A stretch of DNA of 32,465 bases from Nemertoderma westbladi (Eukaryota; Xenacoelomorpha; Nemertodermatida; Nemertodermatidae): assembly GCA_032718475.1 (NCBI GenBank), contig JAUCBJ010005327.1:1-32465 (forward strand), in the 5' to 3' direction. The position numbers were made by a program, and so were the translations under genes. Within the stretch, counting starts at the first letter, position 1. Each line of letters opens with the position of its first letter. The notes under the pieces are model-generated. The model was given only the letters and a program-made list of their open reading frames with translations. It was not told where the DNA came from and searched no databases. Of the stretch, positions 28,639 through 32,465 are shown piece by piece.

Positions 28639-31600
28639 AGCCCTCAGCTCAGGTCTGGTATTCTAGGTCATTGATCAAGAAAACTTGCCACCTCCATGCA
28701 GCATAAAGGAGGTGCCGCCTGTAGCTGCATAGACCCTCTTACTAGGGCAAATCTGGTCCTGTAACTAGTACCCCCTTCGTTCTGGGATAAGGACGCCCTT
28801 GGTCCTGGATTAAGGACCCATATACTTGGCTGCAGGGGTATATGGCCTGACCAGGCAGATGGTGATCTACCAATGGCTGGTCAGGAGTAGAGTGTTCTCA
28901 TGTCCACTCTGAGAGCACTTCACTGCGACCTGTACCTGGCAGCAAGGGTACAGGGCATGACCCAGCAGATGAGCTGCAACAGCCAATGGTAGGTCATGTG
29001 CGCGAGAGTAGATATGGGTGATGGGCCTCATATCTGACTCCATTGCGACACCCACCCTGTGGAATGGCAAACCAGGGTGTGGTATTTGCCCCGAGAGCTG
29101 ACTCGGCAAAAAAGCACCCCCGAACCCCCACTATGGATTACATTAGCAATGCGGTGGTCCGGCCACTAGAGGCCAGTGGAATTACCGGACACAATCGGCC
29201 TCACAGGCGTCAGTTATCTCCTGACTCGGCTGCCTGTCTCACCCCCTACTGGAGAGAGAGAAGTCAACAATTCTTTGAGTCCCTTTCCTGATGACCTTTC
29301 TGGCCCAAACCCCGGGTCACCAGGGAGGCCAGATTGTGAGGGGGAGAGGGATTCTGGAGTTGGAGGCTACTCTCATGTTCCACCCCGACCAACAAAGCCA
29401 TTAGTGAATCTGAGGCAAGTCACTAGACTAGCCTCAGTAAACACCCTAACACTCGGGTCCCCAATGCGACAAGTTGAGCTGACTGCCTTGGCAGATAAGC
29501 TTTCTCTTAGCGCAGTGGGATGTTCAAGAGCACCGAATGCAGACTGGACAGACTGATGAGGTTCTGATTAAGGACATGGGAGGCGGTTGGCGACTCGCCC
29601 TCGCGTCAGCAGATGATAGTGGCAATGGTGGTATTGGTCTATTGATGAATCCAACTGCACATGCAGCATTGGACAAAATAGACCAAATCTCTAACCGCAT
29701 CATCCGTTGCCACTTCTCATGTTCTGGAAGACTGGCTAAGAAGTTTCCTAAGGTGGTTCTGATTGTGTGCTACTCTCCAACTAGTGTTGCCCCTGTAGAG
29801 GAGGTGGAAAATTTCTACCACAATCTACAAGCAGCTACTGATGGAGTGGATCAGCATGCATTCTTAACATTCCTGGGAGACTTTAATGCAAGTCTGCATC
29901 AATCACCTACATCGCCCTGGGTCTATAGCAAGAGTGTTAACCGAAATTCTGTCCATCTTCAGGATTTTATCTCTGGAAATGGATTGTTTTCGGCTGGAAC
30001 CCAGTTCAAGAAGCGAACTGGAAAGCTATGGACTCATAGTGGACCCAGTGGTCACAAGTCCCAGATAGACCATATTCTGTTTCGTAGGAAATACAGGAGC
30101 TCTATACAAGACTGTAATGCATTTACACTTCGACCCTTCTCCAGTGATCACCGCCTTATTGTGGCCAAGGTAAGACTTAGTCTGCGTGCTAGCAGAACAA
30201 CGAAATCTGCCTTGCCACGGCATGACTGGTCCTCTCTGTTGCAACAGCCAAGTGTGAGATCCAGCTTCACACTACAGCTGAGCAACAGGTATGAGGCTCT
30301 TGCCTCTGAGGCGGCAGATCACTGTGAGGGCTATACTGCCTTTACAGAAGCAGTTAAGTTAGCAGCTGCAGAAACAGTTCCTGTATACCCTCGAAACAGG
30401 AAAAGGGCCCCCTGGACTGACAACAAAATTCAGAAGTGCCGAAATGACCTTCATAAGGCGCAGAAAGAGTCCCGACTCAAACAGACTACAGCGGCCAAGA
30501 ATGCAGTTAAGGCTGCATCTAGGTCCCTGAACAGGCAGTACTCTGTTAATCTACAGGAGCTAATAAACCAACAGGTTGATGCCATCAATGATGCTGACGA
30601 CAGCAGGCAATCATCCCAGGCATGGAAATCGATCAATTTGCTTACTGGGCGGAAAAGCCAACCAACCACCAAGGTTAAGGCTGAATCACCAGCCGATCGC
30701 CTCAAAGGTTGGAAAGCCCACTTTGAAAAGCTCCTCAATAATGACAGGGTATTGCCTGATAACTTTATAGAAGTAAAAGTGTCTGAGTCTGTACTCCCAG
30801 ATATTCCCATTGGCGATATCTCCTTTGCAGAAGTGAAGGCTGCTGCAAAGAGCATTAAGACCAATCGTGCCAGTGGAGTAGATGGTGTTCCCCCTGAGGT
30901 CTTTAAAATACCTGAGTGTTTAAAGCTCATCTATCCCATCATAGTAGACATGTACCGAACAACAAGAGTCCCACAAGAAATGAAAACAAATAAGTTGGTG
31001 CCAGTTCCCAAGAAGGGCAACCTAACACTCTTGGTTCTTTTCGGGGAATCTCATTGATCTCGATTGCTGCAAAGCTATACAATAGGATTCTATTAAATCG
31101 CATCAGGGATCCCATTGAGAGACTGCTCCGTGGAAATCAGAATGGGTTCCGTAAAGGTCGTGGGACCATGGAGCCCATTTTGGCACTTAGAAGGATAATT
31201 GAAGAATTATCAAAAAAGAAAGACAGGCATCTGGCTGTTATCTTTGTTGACTTCTTCAAGGCCTTTGATTCAGTCTCTCGCTCACGTATGTTCAGCATAC
31301 TTTCATTATATGGGATTCCTGATGAAATTATTGCAGCAATTAGATCAGTATACGATGGTTCGACAACATTTGTGTCTACTGTTGACGGTGACACAGAACC
31401 ATTTGAAGTGTTATGGGGCGTCCTCCAAGGAGACACACTTGCACCATTCTTGTTCATTATTGTGGTTGACTATGTTCTACGCATGTCCTTAGATCATCAT
31501 AATGATGATGGGGTGATGATATCTCCACCTACTGGCTCCAGAAGTCGAGGAAATCCTGCCAAGTACCTAACTGATCTAGACTTTGCTGATGACTTAGGAG

Positions 31601-32403
31601 TACTCTCAGAATCATTAGAGGGAGCCCAACGGCTCCTCAGCTCATTAGAACATGCTGCTTCTAGTGTTGGTCTTTTTATTAACTCCAGAAAGACCAAACT
31701 TTTGACAGCTAACTTTGAAAGTCCTCAGCAAGTCTCTGATCGGATGAGCATAAGCTCAAAGGATGGTATGCTTGAGCATGTGGACGACTTCTGTTACCTG
31801 GGATCATGGATCCGGAAGTCAGGTGAGGACCTTCGAATACGTAAGGGAAAGGCATGGGCAGCCTTGAATAGGCTTTCCAGGATTTGGAAGTCACCGAGAA
31901 TTAATCGGAAACTTAAGGTCCGATTATTTAGAGCAGCAGTAGTTCCAGTACTCCTCTACGGGAGTCCATGCTGGGCTCTAACTGCTGAGGACACCCAATC
32001 TCTGGATGGCACATTCACAAGAATGCTACGCCGGGTTCATTGTGTCAAGTACAATGCACACATCTCCAACCAGACACTATATAACATTGGAGGTGTCTCA
32101 TTGGTTCCCCCAAGCTTGACACTAGAACAAAATCGCCTCCGCTTTGCAGGACATTGCTTTCGCCGTGAGGACCAGCCAGTGCATAATCTTGTACTTTGGC
32201 AGCCTCATGGAGTAAATAAGCATGGTGGACAGCCCATGACTTTCTTGAGACGCATCTTAAAGGACACTGGCCTTAAAGATGCGGATGATCTAGCAAATGT
32301 CATGGGTGATAGGGAGTTGTGGCGGTGCAATTTTGTTGACAAGCCGGCACAGCATTCTTAAAAATGCAGCTGCAATGCAGCATGCCGATCCTAGTAGTAG
32401 TAG
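28639..32403 (+). mobile_element. full-length RTE-like LINE, family A
   Basis: The 3765-base element is flanked by a 12-base target duplication TATCCCTGACCC (28627-28638 and 32404-32415), which fixes both ends. The 5' UTR of about 540 bases contains two degenerate copies of a segment (about 28811-28888 and 28928-29003: ggc.tgacc..gcagatg, ccaatgg). One long coding region follows. The 3' UTR is only about 30 bases, with a GCTGCAATGCAGC hairpin, and it ends in four TAG units. A very short 3' UTR with a microsatellite tail and an endonuclease-reverse transcriptase order are known features of the RTE group. The exact clade is uncertain. Three partial copies and two decayed fragments of this family lie elsewhere in the window. 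Confidence 0.92.
29176..32361 (+). pseudogene. LINE polyprotein (endonuclease plus reverse transcriptase) with two frameshifts
   Basis: Three frame segments make one protein of about 1060 residues. The first (to about 29520) has a Pro-rich lead and the endonuclease start (LASVNTLTLGS). An extra base near 29519, judged against copy 1, breaks the frame just before the catalytic VQEHR. The second (29537-31057) holds VCYSPTS, LGDFNAS (29871-29891), QIDHILFRRK and SSDHRLIVAK, then the linker to the fingers motif VPKKGN. A lost base near 31032 breaks it again. The third (31054-32361) holds VDFFKAFDS (residues 65-73), GVLQGDTLAPFLF (122-134), the catalytic LDFADD (175-180), the thumb and a C-terminal FAGHCFRRED block. 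The start codon is unclear: no ATG lies near the open 5' end. The enzyme nicks target DNA and copies the element's RNA there. Confidence 0.88.
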
Positions 32404-32465
32404 TATCCCTGACCCTTTCCTTTACTTTAGATTAAGTCATTTTATTATGCCCGATATTATATTTG
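32404..32465. other. right flank with target-duplication copy
   Basis: It starts with the second TATCCCTGACCC copy (32404-32415), then AT-rich sequence to the window end. Confidence 0.8.

Overview
This window is animal nuclear DNA, most likely from an invertebrate. It has intron-split genes with GT-AG boundaries, AT-rich spacers, satellites and hairpin elements, and several classes of metazoan retroelement. No operons, bacterial ribosome sites, CRISPR arrays or viral genes were seen. The species cannot be named from the sequence; a marine invertebrate would fit, but that is inference.

Three host genes can be supported. Two are tandem plus-strand paralogues of an organic anion transporter (SLCO/OATP, closest in feel to the SLCO4A group), at 3613-12036 and 14253-18205. 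Each has a short first coding exon and a long second one, split by a phase-1 intron at the same codon. They share a 78-bp tract of identical DNA although most of their sequence has clearly diverged, which suggests gene conversion. The third gene is an orphan on the minus strand (20161-20889): 242 residues, a signal peptide, many cysteines, a Thr-rich stalk and a hydrophobic C-terminal tail.

Most of the rest is mobile DNA. 1-3200: a 316-bp tandem duplication split by a truncated CR1-like LINE, then a foldback element of about 985 bp just upstream of the first transporter. 3917-10414: the first transporter's intron, holding a broken Penelope-like element (minus strand, with GIY-YIG domain and an inverted partial second copy). 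That element is split by an RTE-like LINE, which is itself split by a tRNA-derived SINE, so three insertions are stacked in order of age. A CR1-like tail and a minisatellite follow. 12037-14252 and 14584-16613: AT-rich spacer and intron. 18387-19085: a decayed RTE-like endonuclease fragment. 19531-19798: a hairpin element with arms of about 104 bp. 21178-22070: a satellite of mixed 21- and 31-bp units around TTCGAA, with reverse-oriented stray units at 26150-26285. 22250-26610: a mosaic of two RTE-like families, a TIR element, a 66-bp palindrome and a possible MULE remnant. 26733-26983: a short TIR element preceded by tandem copies of its own tip. 28639-32403: a full-length copy of RTE-like family A with a 12-bp target duplication and only two single-base frameshifts.

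The transporters are the only obvious functional pair. The remaining interest lies in the orphan secreted protein, the satellite and hairpin elements, and the nested history of the retroelements.
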